Source: Nocardia veterana NBRC 100344
Lineage (GTDB): Bacteria > Actinomycetota > Actinomycetes > Mycobacteriales > Mycobacteriaceae
Length of the DNA: 64,000 bases
Reading direction: 5' to 3'
NCBI RefSeq assembly: GCF_000308855.1
Contig: NZ_BAGM01000008.1
Span: forward strand, 1 to 64,000
In this document: one piece after another, positions 7,876 through 15,996 of the stretch
Layout of the letters: every line of letters starts with the position of its first letter
Position numbering within the stretch: the first letter of the stretch is position 1
Position numbers and translations under genes: made by a program
The notes under the pieces: model-generated
Told to the model about the DNA's origin: nothing
Seen by the model: the letters and a program-made list of their open reading frames with translations, nothing else
The model's database searches: none

Positions 7876-8664
7876 TCACAAATCGGGCAGGCCGAGTTCG
7901 AGATTGGGCGCCGCGATACCTCCGTCGATTTCCAGGATCTTCCCGGTGAGGTAACTGCCGGCCGGGGAGCACAGGTAGACGATGCCGGCCGCGATATCGG
8001 TGGGATCGCCCAGTCGGTGCAGCGGCGTATCGGCCTCCATCTTCGCCTTGACCTCGGGGTTCTGGGCCACCACCTCGAGTGCCGAGGTCAGCACCGAACC
8101 GACCGCGATCGCGTTCACCCGGATCCGGGGCGCCAGATCCGATGCGGCCAGCCGGGTCCAGTGCGCGAGGGCGGCCTTGGCGGTGCCGTAGGCCAGGAAC
8201 CCACGCCCGGGCGCCCGGCCCATCATCGAGGAGATATTGACGACCGAGCCGCCGTCACCGGCGAGCATGTGCGGGACCGCGGCGCGGGTCAGCGCATGAG
8301 CGGTGGAGACGTTGAATCGGAATGCCTCCTCGAGGAATTCCGGCGAGGTGGTCAGGAATGTGTTCGGCATGGTGCCGCCGACATTGTTGATCACGATATC
8401 GATGCGGCCCAGCTCGGCCGCGGTGGTTTCGGCCAATGCCGTGACGGCGTCCAGGTCGGACAGGTCGCAGGCCACGGCGACCGCGCGGCGGCCCGCCGCC
8501 CGGATCTGTTCGGCGACGGCGTCCAACTGGGACCGGGTTCGGGCCGCGATCGCCACATCGGCGCCGGCTTCGGCGAGCGCGACGGCGGTGGCGGCGCCGA
8601 TGCCGCGGCCGGCGCCGGTGACGATGGCGACGCGGCCGTCGAGGCGGAATTTGTCCAGGATCAT
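7876..8664 (-). CDS. Short-chain dehydrogenase/reductase
   Basis: A classical SDR of 262 residues. It shows the dinucleotide-binding TGAGRGIG (16-23), NNVG (93-96), Ser145/146, the YxxxK catalytic pair Tyr159/Lys163, and the C-terminal [12 protein letters not shown]. Arg42 in AARTRSQ after beta-2 suggests NADP(H) preference. It may be a 3-oxoacyl or steroid-type alcohol dehydrogenase; the substrate is not readable. It is divergently transcribed from a TetR regulator with a 20-bp palindrome between them, so it is probably the regulator's target. Confidence 0.88.
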   Translation of the reverse strand: MILDKFRLDGRVAIVTGAGRGIGAATAVALAEAGADVAIAARTRSQLDAVAEQIRAAGRRAVAVACDLSDLDAVTALAETTAAELGRIDIVINNVGGTMPNTFLTTSPEFLEEAFRFNVSTAHALTRAAVPHMLAGDGGSVVNISSMMGRAPGRGFLAYGTAKAALAHWTRLAASDLAPRIRVNAIAVGSVLTSALEVVAQNPEVKAKMEADTPLHRLGDPTDIAAGIVYLCSPAGSYLTGKILEIDGGIAAPNLELGLPDL

Positions 8665-8696
8665 TGCGAGTCCTCTCGATAGATCGTTCTCGCAGT

Positions 8697-8716
8697 GTTA
8701 AGACTTAATTCTTAAC
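8697..8716. promoter_or_regulatory. Palindromic operator between SDR and tetR
   Basis: GTTAAGACTTAATTCTTAAC has perfect 7-bp arms (GTTAAGA/TCTTAAC) around a 6-nt AT-rich centre. It lies 32 nt upstream of the SDR start and 40 nt upstream of the tetR start. TetR-family repressors usually bind such palindromes in divergent promoters. It also stands out as an AT-rich island in a GC-rich region. Confidence 0.7.
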
Positions 8717-8755
8717 TGTCAAGGTGTACTTCTCAAACGCCTGGTAGCGCCTATT

Positions 8756-9388
8756 GTGCTCAGGGTGGAACCGATGAGTGCCCGGGAGCGGTTGATGGTG
8801 GCGGGCGAACGGCTGATCGCCGAACGCGGATATCTGGTACCGCTGCGCGATATCGCGGCCGCGGCCGGGCAGCGCAACAATTCGGCGATCCCCTACCACT
8901 TCGGATCGCGCGACGGACTCGTCGAGGCGATCGTGCAGCAGCGGCTGGCCGTCCTGGAGGTGCGGCGGCTCGAGTTGCTGGCGCAGCGGCCACCGGCGGA
9001 CGCCGACGAGGTCCACACCCTGCTCGCGGCGTTGGTGATCCCCATGTTCGAACTGGGCGAGCGAAACGAAAGCGCTTACTACGCAAGGTTTCTCGAACAG
9101 ATCCGCACCCATCCGGCCGTCTCCGACGCGGCCAACCTCGACAGCGCCGAGCGGACCTCGGTGCGGGTGATCGTCGGCGGCCTGGACCGCGCCCTCGCGG
9201 AGCTGCCACCGCGGTTGCGGCATCGCCGCCTGCGCAGCCTGACCACGGTGCTGTTCGCGCTGCTGGCCGACCACGAGCGTGCCGTGCAGGACGGGCGGGT
9301 CGCCGCCGCCGACCGCGACGCGTGGGCCGAGGTGATCGACATGCTCGCGGGCATCCTCACCGCGCCGGTCACCACGCGGGACCGCTGA
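8756..9388 (+). CDS. TetR-family transcriptional regulator
   Basis: A 210-residue regulator with the TetR N-terminal helix-turn-helix: RLMVAGERLIAERGY..PLRDIAAAAGQRN, followed by IPYHFGSRDGLVEAIV (about 10-60), then an all-helical ligand domain. The frame can start at GTG 8756 or at ATG 8774 (MSARERL), six codons later; AGGGTGG in front of the ATG makes the shorter form plausible. It is divergent from an SDR gene with an obvious palindrome between, so autoregulation and control of the SDR are likely. The ligand is unknown. A VOC-family gene follows immediately and may be co-transcribed. Confidence 0.87.
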   Translation: MLRVEPMSARERLMVAGERLIAERGYLVPLRDIAAAAGQRNNSAIPYHFGSRDGLVEAIVQQRLAVLEVRRLELLAQRPPADADEVHTLLAALVIPMFELGERNESAYYARFLEQIRTHPAVSDAANLDSAERTSVRVIVGGLDRALAELPPRLRHRRLRSLTTVLFALLADHERAVQDGRVAAADRDAWAEVIDMLAGILTAPVTTRDR

Positions 9389-9406
9389 ATGTGTGACGAT
9401 CGCAGC

Positions 9407-9784
9407 ATGTCCAGCGATGTCATCGGTTTTGCCGCTCCCGTCCCGGTCCTGCGGATCTACGACATCGACAAGGCATACGAGTTCTATCGCGATTTCCTGG
9501 GTTTCACCGTCGACTGGGAACACCGCTTCGAACCGAATTTCCCGTTGTACGCACAGGTTTCGCGCGGACGCGCCCGGCTGCACCTCAGTGAGCACCACGG
9601 TGACGGCACCCCCGGTTCGGTGGTGTGGATCGCGGTGGACGATATCGACGCATGGCAGGCCGAATTGGCCGCCACGGAATACCGGTTCGCCAAACCGGGC
9701 CGCCCGGAGGACGGCCCGGACGGTCGCGAATTCGAGGTGACCGATCCGTTCGGCAACATCCTGCGGTTCGCCCAGCCGAGCTGA
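9407..9784 (+). CDS. Glyoxalase/bleomycin-resistance (VOC) family protein
   Basis: A 125-residue single VOC-fold protein with two beta-alpha-beta-beta-beta modules: PVPVLRIYDIDKAYEFYRDFLGF, then LHLSEHHGD, VWIAVDDIDAW and FEVTDPFGNILRF. The final DPFGN.LRF motif is typical of bleomycin-binding and glyoxalase-like members. Metal-ligand candidates are His and Glu in LHLSEH and the C-terminal REFEV. These proteins sequester antibiotics or catalyse metal-dependent reactions; which applies here is open. An ATG at 9389 directly follows the tetR stop and gives a version six residues longer. It probably shares the tetR transcript. Confidence 0.8.
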   Translation: MSSDVIGFAAPVPVLRIYDIDKAYEFYRDFLGFTVDWEHRFEPNFPLYAQVSRGRARLHLSEHHGDGTPGSVVWIAVDDIDAWQAELAATEYRFAKPGRPEDGPDGREFEVTDPFGNILRFAQPS

Positions 9785-9821
9785 CCGGCGACCTGGCGGC
9801 CGGCCTCGCCCCCCGATTACC

Positions 9822-10283
9822 GTGAACCCTGTGGATATCGCGTCCGAACTGCCCGCTGAACGGTCGGCACCGCGTACGGGCTGGCGCAGCCAGGGCGCCC
9901 CGCTGCTGGTGGCGGGAGCGATGGCCGCGGCGGCGACGGTGCTGCACTTGCGTGATCCGCACGCGCCGGGCGCCTACGGGATCTGCCCGTTCTACGCGCT
10001 GACCGGCTGGTGGTGCCCGGGGTGTGGCGGCCTACGGGCGATGCACAACCTCACCGAGGGGCGGCTGTTCGAGGCCGTGCACAGTAACGTCTTCCTGCTG
10101 CCGCTGCTGGTCACCCTCGCGCTCTGGTGGGGGCGGTGGGCGCTCGGGCGCTGGCGCGGCCGATCCGAGACCGACTTCCCGTTCACGCTGCGCGGCCGGG
10201 CCCAATGGTGGCTGATCGCGGCGCTCGCGGCGTTCACGATCGTCCGCAATACGCCCTGGGGCACGTGGTTGGCCCCGGTATAG
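9822..10283 (+). CDS. DUF2752 membrane protein
   Basis: A 153-residue membrane protein with a diagnostic DUF2752 core: YGICPFYALTGWWCPGCGGLRAMHNLTEG, containing a Cys pair in CPGCGGLRA. Three to four hydrophobic segments surround it (about 29-44, 89-105 and 128-142). The function of DUF2752 is unknown; the conserved Cys motif may bind metal. The start codon is GTG at 9822. It is followed after 17 nt by a small hypothetical gene on the same strand. Confidence 0.85.
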   Translation: MNPVDIASELPAERSAPRTGWRSQGAPLLVAGAMAAAATVLHLRDPHAPGAYGICPFYALTGWWCPGCGGLRAMHNLTEGRLFEAVHSNVFLLPLLVTLALWWGRWALGRWRGRSETDFPFTLRGRAQWWLIAALAAFTIVRNTPWGTWLAPV

Positions 10284-10300
10284 GCGGGCATGCTGAAGAT

Positions 10301-10501
10301 ATGACCCAGGAAATCACTGATTCGCTGAAAGCCCGGGTGCGCGAGAAGATGGTGCGCCAACTGCACGAGGACGGCGCGCCGAGCACCGAGCAGGACGACC
10401 CACGCCAGATCGCGATCGAGCAGGATCTCGAGGCACTCGACTCCGTCGCCGAGGGCGACCCGCTGGTCGAGGAACTGGCCGCCCGCTACCTCGTCCCGTG
10501 A
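10301..10501 (+). CDS. Hypothetical 66-residue acidic protein
   Basis: It starts MTQEITDSLKARVREKMVRQ. It is a short, strongly charged, helical protein with no recognisable domain, probably cytoplasmic. The C-terminus is LVEELAARYLVP. It lies 17 nt after the DUF2752 gene and may be co-transcribed. Codon use is typical of the region. Function unknown. Confidence 0.55.
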   Translation: MTQEITDSLKARVREKMVRQLHEDGAPSTEQDDPRQIAIEQDLEALDSVAEGDPLVEELAARYLVP

Positions 10502-10584
10502 ATCGGATCTTCCCGGGTGATGGGCCGTATCGGAGTGCGCACCGTGCCGCGCGGTATCGGATTGCGTGGGCCGGCCGCGCCGGA

Positions 10585-11997
10585 TCAGATCGTGCAGGGC
10601 GCCGCGCCGTCGGCGGTCGCCGTCAAACCGGGCCGCGTCTCCGGCGACGGTGACCACTGCCCGTCGGCGCACGTGTAGTTCCAGGACGCACCGTCGCGAA
10701 CCAATCGGCGCAGGGCGTCGATGAGCCGGTCCACGTCGGCGGCGGAGGTGCCGAGGCCGACACTGGCGCGCACCGCACCGTCGATCCCCAGACGCCGCAG
10801 CAGCGGATGGGCGCAGAATTTTCCGTCCCGTACACCGATGCCGTGCTCGGCCGACAGATAGGCGGCGATCCGGCCGGGTTCGAAGCCGTCGACGGTGAAC
10901 GCCACGATGCCCACGCTGTCGTCACAGTCGGAGAAGATGCGAAGCTGCCGAACGCCCGCAATGCTGTTCAACCCGGCGCGCAACCGTCCGATCAGGTGGC
11001 GCTCGTGGGCGGCCACGGCCGTTTCGTCGAGCGTGGCCAGGGTGTCGCAGGCCGCCGCGATCGCCGCCGCACCCAGGACGTTCGGCGACCCGCCCTCGTG
11101 CCGCTGCGGAGCGGGCGCCCAGTGGGCGGTCTCGGTGCTGACGGCGGTGACCGCGCCACCGCCCGCCAGATACGGCGGCGCCGCGTCGAGCCAATCGCGG
11201 CGTCCGACCAGTACGCCGACGCCGAACGGCGCATAGAGCTTGTGTCCGGAGAAGGCCAGATAATCGATGCCGGACCCGCCGGACTCCGGCGAGGCGAACG
11301 ATTGCAGGTCGATGCGACGGTGTGGCGCCAGTTGCGCGGCATCGACGAGAATGCGCGCTCCACAGCGGTGTGCGATAGCGGTCAGTTCGGCCAGCGGCAA
11401 CACCTCGCCGGTCACATTCGACGCGCCGGTAACAGCAAGCAGTGCAGCGGGTTTCGCGCACAGCTCGGCAACGATCCGGCGCAGCGTCTCGGCCACGGTA
11501 TCGGCGGCCGGCACCACCCGCCGGCCGTGCCGCGCCCAGGGCAGGAAGTTCGCGTGATGTTCGATATCGAGCACCACGGTGTCGCCCGGGACGCAGGCCG
11601 CGAGCAGGTTCAGCGAGTCGGTGGTGTTGCGGGTGAACACCACCACCTGATCCTCGGCGGCGTTCACCGCGCGAGCGACCGAACGGCGAGCTGTCTCATA
11701 GCACTCCGTGCTGATGCGGGAGGCGTACCCGGCCCCGCGATGCACGCTGGCGTACGAGGGGAGCAGCTGATTCACCCGATCGGTGACCTGTGCCAGCGCG
11801 GGTGCGCTGGCGGCGTAGTCGAAGTTGGCATAGGTGCGAAAACCGCCTTGTACCAACGGGACTCGGAGATCGCAGCCGGAGACTCGGGCGAGCGGCGCGC
11901 CGGCGCCGCACGTGCACAGCGCCGCCGAGTCCAGCGGGCCGTGGCAGCAAACCCCTTCGGGGGCAAGAGTTTCGGAGGAGAATACGGCAGTGCTCAT
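10585..11997 (-). CDS. Class V aminotransferase, cysteine-desulfurase-like
   Basis: A 470-residue PLP-dependent enzyme of fold type I. The PLP lysine is K253 in FSGHKLYAPFG, the aspartate/glutamine pair is in VDAAQL (D219, Q222), and a desulfurase-type catalytic loop RDGKFCAHPLL carries Cys395 where SufS enzymes have RxGHHCAxP. An unusual N-terminal extension of about 45 residues holds several Cys (17, 18, 28, 30, 42), and the C-terminus is also extended. The likely reaction is removal of sulfur from cysteine or a related amino acid. It is preceded by a SAM-IV-type riboswitch, so it belongs to sulfur/methionine metabolism. Lyase or selenocysteine-lyase activity is an alternative. Confidence 0.8.
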   Translation of the reverse strand: MSTAVFSSETLAPEGVCCHGPLDSAALCTCGAGAPLARVSGCDLRVPLVQGGFRTYANFDYAASAPALAQVTDRVNQLLPSYASVHRGAGYASRISTECYETARRSVARAVNAAEDQVVVFTRNTTDSLNLLAACVPGDTVVLDIEHHANFLPWARHGRRVVPAADTVAETLRRIVAELCAKPAALLAVTGASNVTGEVLPLAELTAIAHRCGARILVDAAQLAPHRRIDLQSFASPESGGSGIDYLAFSGHKLYAPFGVGVLVGRRDWLDAAPPYLAGGGAVTAVSTETAHWAPAPQRHEGGSPNVLGAAAIAAACDTLATLDETAVAAHERHLIGRLRAGLNSIAGVRQLRIFSDCDDSVGIVAFTVDGFEPGRIAAYLSAEHGIGVRDGKFCAHPLLRRLGIDGAVRASVGLGTSAADVDRLIDALRRLVRDGASWNYTCADGQWSPSPETRPGLTATADGAAPCTI

Positions 11998-12016
11998 CAG
12001 ACATCCCTCGTGCCAG

Positions 12017-12043
12017 GGACTCCGGAACGGATGATCGGAGTCC
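12017..12043 (-). promoter_or_regulatory. Hairpin between riboswitch and ribosome-binding site
   Basis: GGACTCCG and CGGAGTCC form an 8-bp stem with an 11-nt loop. The next feature is a GAGGG Shine-Dalgarno (12005-12009) about 7 nt before the start codon. With no U tract, the hairpin is more likely part of a translational expression platform than a terminator. Confidence 0.5.
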
Positions 12044-12045
12044 GC

Positions 12046-12156
12046 GCTTGCCGCGCCCGGTCGGGCAGCAGCCAGGTCGTCACCCGGAGCACCCCACCGC
12101 GGAGGAGGGTTGCCGACCAGCTAGCCGGGGCTTGACGCTGGTACTCGTGACCTGAG
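12046..12156 (-). ncRNA. SAM-IV-type riboswitch
   Basis: On the minus strand the leader reads GGTCACGAGTACCAGCGTCA, then AGCCCCGGCTAGCTGG, TCGGCAACCCTCC, CGCGGTGGGGTGCTCCGGGTGA and CGACCTGG. This order of elements is the core of the actinobacterial SAM-IV (SAM-I-like) aptamer. P1 forms between CAGGTC (12154-12149) and GACCTG (12078-12073). A further hairpin GCCCG-AC-CGGGC follows, consistent with the extra SAM-IV elements. SAM riboswitches reduce expression of sulfur and methionine genes when S-adenosylmethionine is abundant. The aptamer is seen directly; the regulation is inferred from the class. Confidence 0.9.
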
Positions 12157-12259
12157 CCGAGAGTGGCAGAAACCGGCCGGACTTGTCAAGGGCGGCCCCG
12201 GCACGAGGGCCGGCGACGCCCTCGGCGGTTGCCGGGCTGGAATCGAAAAGTGCTGTGCC

Positions 12260-12811
12260 TCAGTCCAATCCGACCGGCCGGTGATAGCTGCCGTTGTAGT
12301 ACAGCAGGGGATTGCGCATCGGTTTGCCACCGGTTTCGTCGTGTACCCGGGTCACCAAACCGACCACCAGGGTGTGGTCGCCGATCGGCATCAGCCGGTC
12401 CACCGTGGCGCGCACCCAGATGGGAGTGCCGTGCAACACCGGCTCCCCGGTGTCGAGCGTCGACCACAGCGACGGGTCCGCGAATCGCTCTTCGGCGGCG
12501 CGGGAGAAGCGCTGGGCGAGGTGCTGTTGATGGTCGCCGAGGAAGTGGACCACCACCGAATCCGCCTGTGTCATCGCGTCGATGGAGGAGGAGGTGTGCG
12601 CGATGTTGAACGAGATCAGCGGCGGATCGAGCGAGAGCGAGGCGAAGGAGGTGGCGGTGAAGCCCACCGGCCGATCGGGACGCGACAGCGTGACGATCGT
12701 CACGCCCGCCGGATAGTGGCGCATGGCCGCTCGGTACTGGGCTGCGGTGACGCCGTCGTGTGCGGGGTCGAGATCGGCCAGCTCGGCGTCGGGTCGCTGG
12801 GAACTGCTCAC
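12260..12811 (-). CDS. Flavin reductase (HpaC-like) domain protein
   Basis: A 183-residue protein of the FMN-binding split-barrel reductase class. Characteristic stretches are [38 protein letters not shown] and a central [12 protein letters not shown]. These proteins use NAD(P)H to reduce free FMN/FAD for a partner monooxygenase, or bind flavin or F420 themselves. No monooxygenase partner is adjacent; it is divergent from a crotonase gene. The ATG at 12811 fits the alignment of the first beta strand. Confidence 0.85.
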   Translation of the reverse strand: MSSSQRPDAELADLDPAHDGVTAAQYRAAMRHYPAGVTIVTLSRPDRPVGFTATSFASLSLDPPLISFNIAHTSSSIDAMTQADSVVVHFLGDHQQHLAQRFSRAAEERFADPSLWSTLDTGEPVLHGTPIWVRATVDRLMPIGDHTLVVGLVTRVHDETGGKPMRNPLLYYNGSYHRPVGLD

Positions 12812-12894
12812 GCCCCCAACCTACGTGCCGACCGAGCCCGGCGTAGCCGGACCACTGCCCGTCGGCCCCCGAACTGCCCCGATACGCTGAGCGA

Positions 12895-13716
12895 ATGAGT
12901 GATTGGAAGGCTTTCGATGTCGAGCGCACCGGTCACGTCGCGCGAGTGACGCTGACCGGCCCCGGCAAGGGCAACGCGATGGGCCCGGATTTCTGGCGGG
13001 AACTGCCGCAAGTCTTCGGGGAGCTCGACGCCGACCCGGAGATTCGGGCGATCGTGCTCACCGGTTCGGGGAAGCACTTCTCCTACGGCCTCGATCTGCC
13101 CGCGATGAGCCCGACCTTCGGTCCGCTGCTCGCCGAGAAGGCCCTGGCCGCACCGCGCACCGATTTCCTCTACGAGATCCGGCGCATGCAGGCCTCGGTC
13201 ACCGCGGTCGCCGACTGCCGCAAACCGGTGATCGCCGCCGTTTCCGGCTGGTGTGTGGGCGGCGGGCTGGACCTGATCGCCGCCGCCGATATCCGCCTGG
13301 CCAGCGCCGAGGCCACCTTCAGCCTGCGTGAGGCGAAGGTCGCGATCGTCGCCGATATCGGATCGCTGCACCGGCTGCCCGGGATCATCGGCGAGGGGCA
13401 TGTCCGCGAGCTCGCCTACACCGGCAAGGACATCGATGCGGCCCGCGCCGAGAAGATCGGCCTGGTCAACGACGTCCACCCGGATCAGGAGGCGGTGCTG
13501 GCGGCCGCGCATGCGCTGGCCGAGGAGATCGCCGCGAATCCGCCGCTGGTGGTGCAGGGCATCAAGGATGTGCTCGACCAGCCCAAGGCCGGCAAGGTGG
13601 CCGACGGGCTGCGCTACGTCTCGACCTGGAATGCGGCGTTCCTGCCCTCGGAGGACCTGACGGAGGCCATCCAGGCCGTATTCGAGAAGCGCAAGCCGAA
13701 CTTCCAGGGCAAGTAG
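12895..13716 (+). CDS. Enoyl-CoA hydratase/isomerase family protein (crotonase)
   Basis: A 273-residue crotonase-fold enzyme. It shows the oxyanion-hole loops FSYGLDLPAM and KPVIAAVSGWCVGGGLDLIAAADIRLAS, and the later EAKVAIVADIGSLHRLP where catalytic acids reside. Asp in VADIGSL and the length resemble delta(3,5)-delta(2,4)-dienoyl-CoA isomerases (EchA21-like in mycobacteria) more than plain hydratases. It acts in fatty-acid or sterol side-chain degradation. ATG 12895 was chosen as the first Met before DWKAFDVERTG. It has no obvious operon partners. Confidence 0.85.
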   Translation: MSDWKAFDVERTGHVARVTLTGPGKGNAMGPDFWRELPQVFGELDADPEIRAIVLTGSGKHFSYGLDLPAMSPTFGPLLAEKALAAPRTDFLYEIRRMQASVTAVADCRKPVIAAVSGWCVGGGLDLIAAADIRLASAEATFSLREAKVAIVADIGSLHRLPGIIGEGHVRELAYTGKDIDAARAEKIGLVNDVHPDQEAVLAAAHALAEEIAANPPLVVQGIKDVLDQPKAGKVADGLRYVSTWNAAFLPSEDLTEAIQAVFEKRKPNFQGK

Positions 13717-13740
13717 GGCATTCGCCGCGCGGAAAGCCGG

Positions 13741-13779
13741 CGAGGGCGCGCGGACGGCATCCGCCCGCGAACGCCCTCG
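13741..13779. terminator. Bidirectional terminator between crotonase and ppa
   Basis: CGAGGGCG (13741-13748) pairs with CGCCCTCG (13772-13779), with an additional inner GC-rich pairing. It lies between convergent stops and could serve both strands. No U tract. Confidence 0.6.
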
Positions 13780-13822
13780 CTCGCTCCGTCGGCGGTCGCC
13801 CGCTCGCGGCGACCGGCGGGAA

Positions 13823-14314
13823 TCAGTGCCCGCCCTGCTCCTGCAGCCGCTTGAAGGCCTCGTCGGCCAGGGTCTCGGCCTTCGCCCGGCCGTCCCAGCC
13901 GTCGACCTTGACCCACTTGCCGGGCTCCAGGTCCTTGTAATGCTCGAAGAAGTGCTCGATGGCCTTGCGCTCGAATTCCGGGATGTCGTTCACGTCCTGG
14001 ATGTGGTCCCACCGCTTGTCGCCGGCCGGAACCGCGACGACCTTCTCGTCGCCGCCGGCCTCGTCGCTCATCAGCAGCACACCCACCGGGCGGGCCTCGA
14101 CGATCACGCCGGGGAACACGGATTCGGGCAGCAGCACCAGGCAGTCCAGCGGGTCGCCGTCGGAGCCCAGGGTGTTCTCGATGTAGCCGTAGTCGGCCGG
14201 GTAGACCATCGGGGTGTAGAGGTAGCGGTCCAGCCGCACTCGGCCCGTCTCGTGGTCGACCTCGTACTTGTTGCGCTGACCCTTGGGGATCTCGATGGTG
14301 ACGTCGAACTCCAC
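13823..14314 (-). CDS. ppa: Inorganic pyrophosphatase
   Basis: A 163-residue family I soluble pyrophosphatase. It hydrolyses PPi to two phosphates, pulling biosynthetic reactions forward. The metal-binding signature DGDPLD (52-57) is intact, as are [15 protein letters not shown] near the N-terminus and the later [13 protein letters not shown]. The length matches actinobacterial hexameric enzymes. It is divergent from dacB, the same arrangement as ppa/dacB in mycobacteria. Confidence 0.97.
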   Translation of the reverse strand: MEFDVTIEIPKGQRNKYEVDHETGRVRLDRYLYTPMVYPADYGYIENTLGSDGDPLDCLVLLPESVFPGVIVEARPVGVLLMSDEAGGDEKVVAVPAGDKRWDHIQDVNDIPEFERKAIEHFFEHYKDLEPGKWVKVDGWDGRAKAETLADEAFKRLQEQGGH

Positions 14315-14501
14315 GTCATCTCCTTCGCTCGGTGCGTATGCGGGTGGTGCGTATGGCTGCTCGCCGGCCCGCGCGGTGGGCTGCCGACTCGCCAGCTCGT
14401 TCGAGGGAACGCCGGCGAGGTGAGGATAGTGTGGTCGATGCGCGCATGGGTGCGGCAGGGAGCGTCCGCCTCACACGGGTGAATAGGGAGACAGCTGTCA
14501 C

Positions 14502-15983
14502 GTGGTAGGTCGAGGTAGGAAGAACATGGGTGGGCTGGCCGCTCGCCGACGCCGCAATATGTGGGTCGCGGTGCTGGTCGCAACCGTTGTCGCCGTGGTG
14601 GTGGCCACGGTCGCCCTGGTGACGGTGCGTCCGTGGACCGAGGAGTTCCGGCACGGTGGTTTGACGATAGCCGCACCGCCGGCGCCCGTGAAGCCCTTCC
14701 CGCAGCTGAGCCCCGCCGCGCCGACCGCGCCCGAACCCAGCCGCAGCGGGTTGGCGAACGCGCTCGCCCAGGTGGCCAAGAGTCCGGACCTGGGCAGTTT
14801 CGCCGGTTCGGTCTCCGACCCCGATACCCGGGACACGCTGTGGAGTGTCGATGCCGACAAGCCGATGATCCCGGCCTCCACGCTCAAGGTGATGACCGCC
14901 GCCGCGGCCTTGCTGGTGCTGCCGCCGGACCATCGGGTCACCACCCGGGTGGTGGCCGGTACCGCGCCCGGTGAGGTGGTGCTGGTCGGTGGCGGCGATC
15001 CGACGCTGACGGCGCAGGCCGACGGGAAGGGCTATTACCCGGACGGCCCCAAACTGTCGGATCTGGTGGCTCAGGTCCGGGCGAGCGGGCACCCGGTGGA
15101 TTCGGTCGTGGTCGACACCTCGCTGTACTCGGGTCCGGCCTGGCCCGCGGGCTGGGATCCGATCGATATCGCCGGCGGTTCCTGGGCTCCGATCGAGCCG
15201 GTCATGATCGACGGCGGCCGGCTGGATCCGCTGGTCGAATACTCTCCCCGCTCGGCCACGCCCGCGCTGGATGCCGGTCGCAGGCTGGCCTTGGAGCTGG
15301 GCGCGGACCCGGCCAAGGTGCGGTTGGGCCAGGCGCCGGCCGGTGCGGCGGAACTGGCGCACGTGGATTCCGCGCAACTGCGGGATCGACTGCGGGACAT
15401 GATGATTCACTCCGACGACGTGCTGGCCGAGACGATCGGCCGGGAGATCGCCGCCGCCACCGGCGGGGAGCAGTCCTTCGCCGGGGCGGCCGGCGCCACG
15501 CTGACCGCCCTGCGGGCCGCCGGATTCGACACCGCCGGCGTCACCCTGATCGACAACAGCGGACTGTCCACCGACGACCGGGTTCCGGCCCGGCTGCTCG
15601 ATCGGATCCTCGCCCAGGCGGCCGCGTCGCCGCAGCCGGAGAATTCGGGGTCGACCGGGACGGCCGTTCCGTCGGTCGTCGCCACGGGCGACAGCGCCAC
15701 GGTCGCCTCCCCGCTGGCCCCGCTGCTGGACTACCTGCCGGTGGCCGGGGGGACCGGTTCGCTGGCGGTGCGGTTCGTCAACGGCGGTGAACACGCCGGC
15801 GCGGGCTGGGTGCGCGCCAAGACCGGAACTCTGTCGGTGTCGAGCGCGTTGGCTGGATATGTGTTGGATCGCGACGGGCGGGTCATGACCTTCGCTCTGA
15901 TGTCGAACGATCGGCCGCCCGAGGCCAGTCGCCCGGCACTGGACGCGGTCGCCGCCACGCTGCGCAACTGTGGATGCTCCTGA
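14502..15983 (+). CDS. dacB: D-alanyl-D-alanine carboxypeptidase/endopeptidase (PBP4 type)
   Basis: A 493-residue peptidase S13 protein that trims or cleaves peptidoglycan stem peptides. An N-terminal membrane anchor or signal (about 20-42) precedes a proline-rich linker and the penicillin-binding domain. Motif 1 is STLK (S126, K129). Motif 2 reads SDD (304-306) where many relatives have SxN. Motif 3 is KTG in AKTGTLSVSSALAGY. The GTG at 14502 is the preferred start; an ATG lies eight codons later. It is first in a likely operon with the DUF2342 protease, tilS and hpt. Confidence 0.92.
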   Translation: MVGRGRKNMGGLAARRRRNMWVAVLVATVVAVVVATVALVTVRPWTEEFRHGGLTIAAPPAPVKPFPQLSPAAPTAPEPSRSGLANALAQVAKSPDLGSFAGSVSDPDTRDTLWSVDADKPMIPASTLKVMTAAAALLVLPPDHRVTTRVVAGTAPGEVVLVGGGDPTLTAQADGKGYYPDGPKLSDLVAQVRASGHPVDSVVVDTSLYSGPAWPAGWDPIDIAGGSWAPIEPVMIDGGRLDPLVEYSPRSATPALDAGRRLALELGADPAKVRLGQAPAGAAELAHVDSAQLRDRLRDMMIHSDDVLAETIGREIAAATGGEQSFAGAAGATLTALRAAGFDTAGVTLIDNSGLSTDDRVPARLLDRILAQAAASPQPENSGSTGTAVPSVVATGDSATVASPLAPLLDYLPVAGGTGSLAVRFVNGGEHAGAGWVRAKTGTLSVSSALAGYVLDRDGRVMTFALMSNDRPPEASRPALDAVAATLRNCGCS

Positions 15984-15996
15984 CGGGTGGTACACG

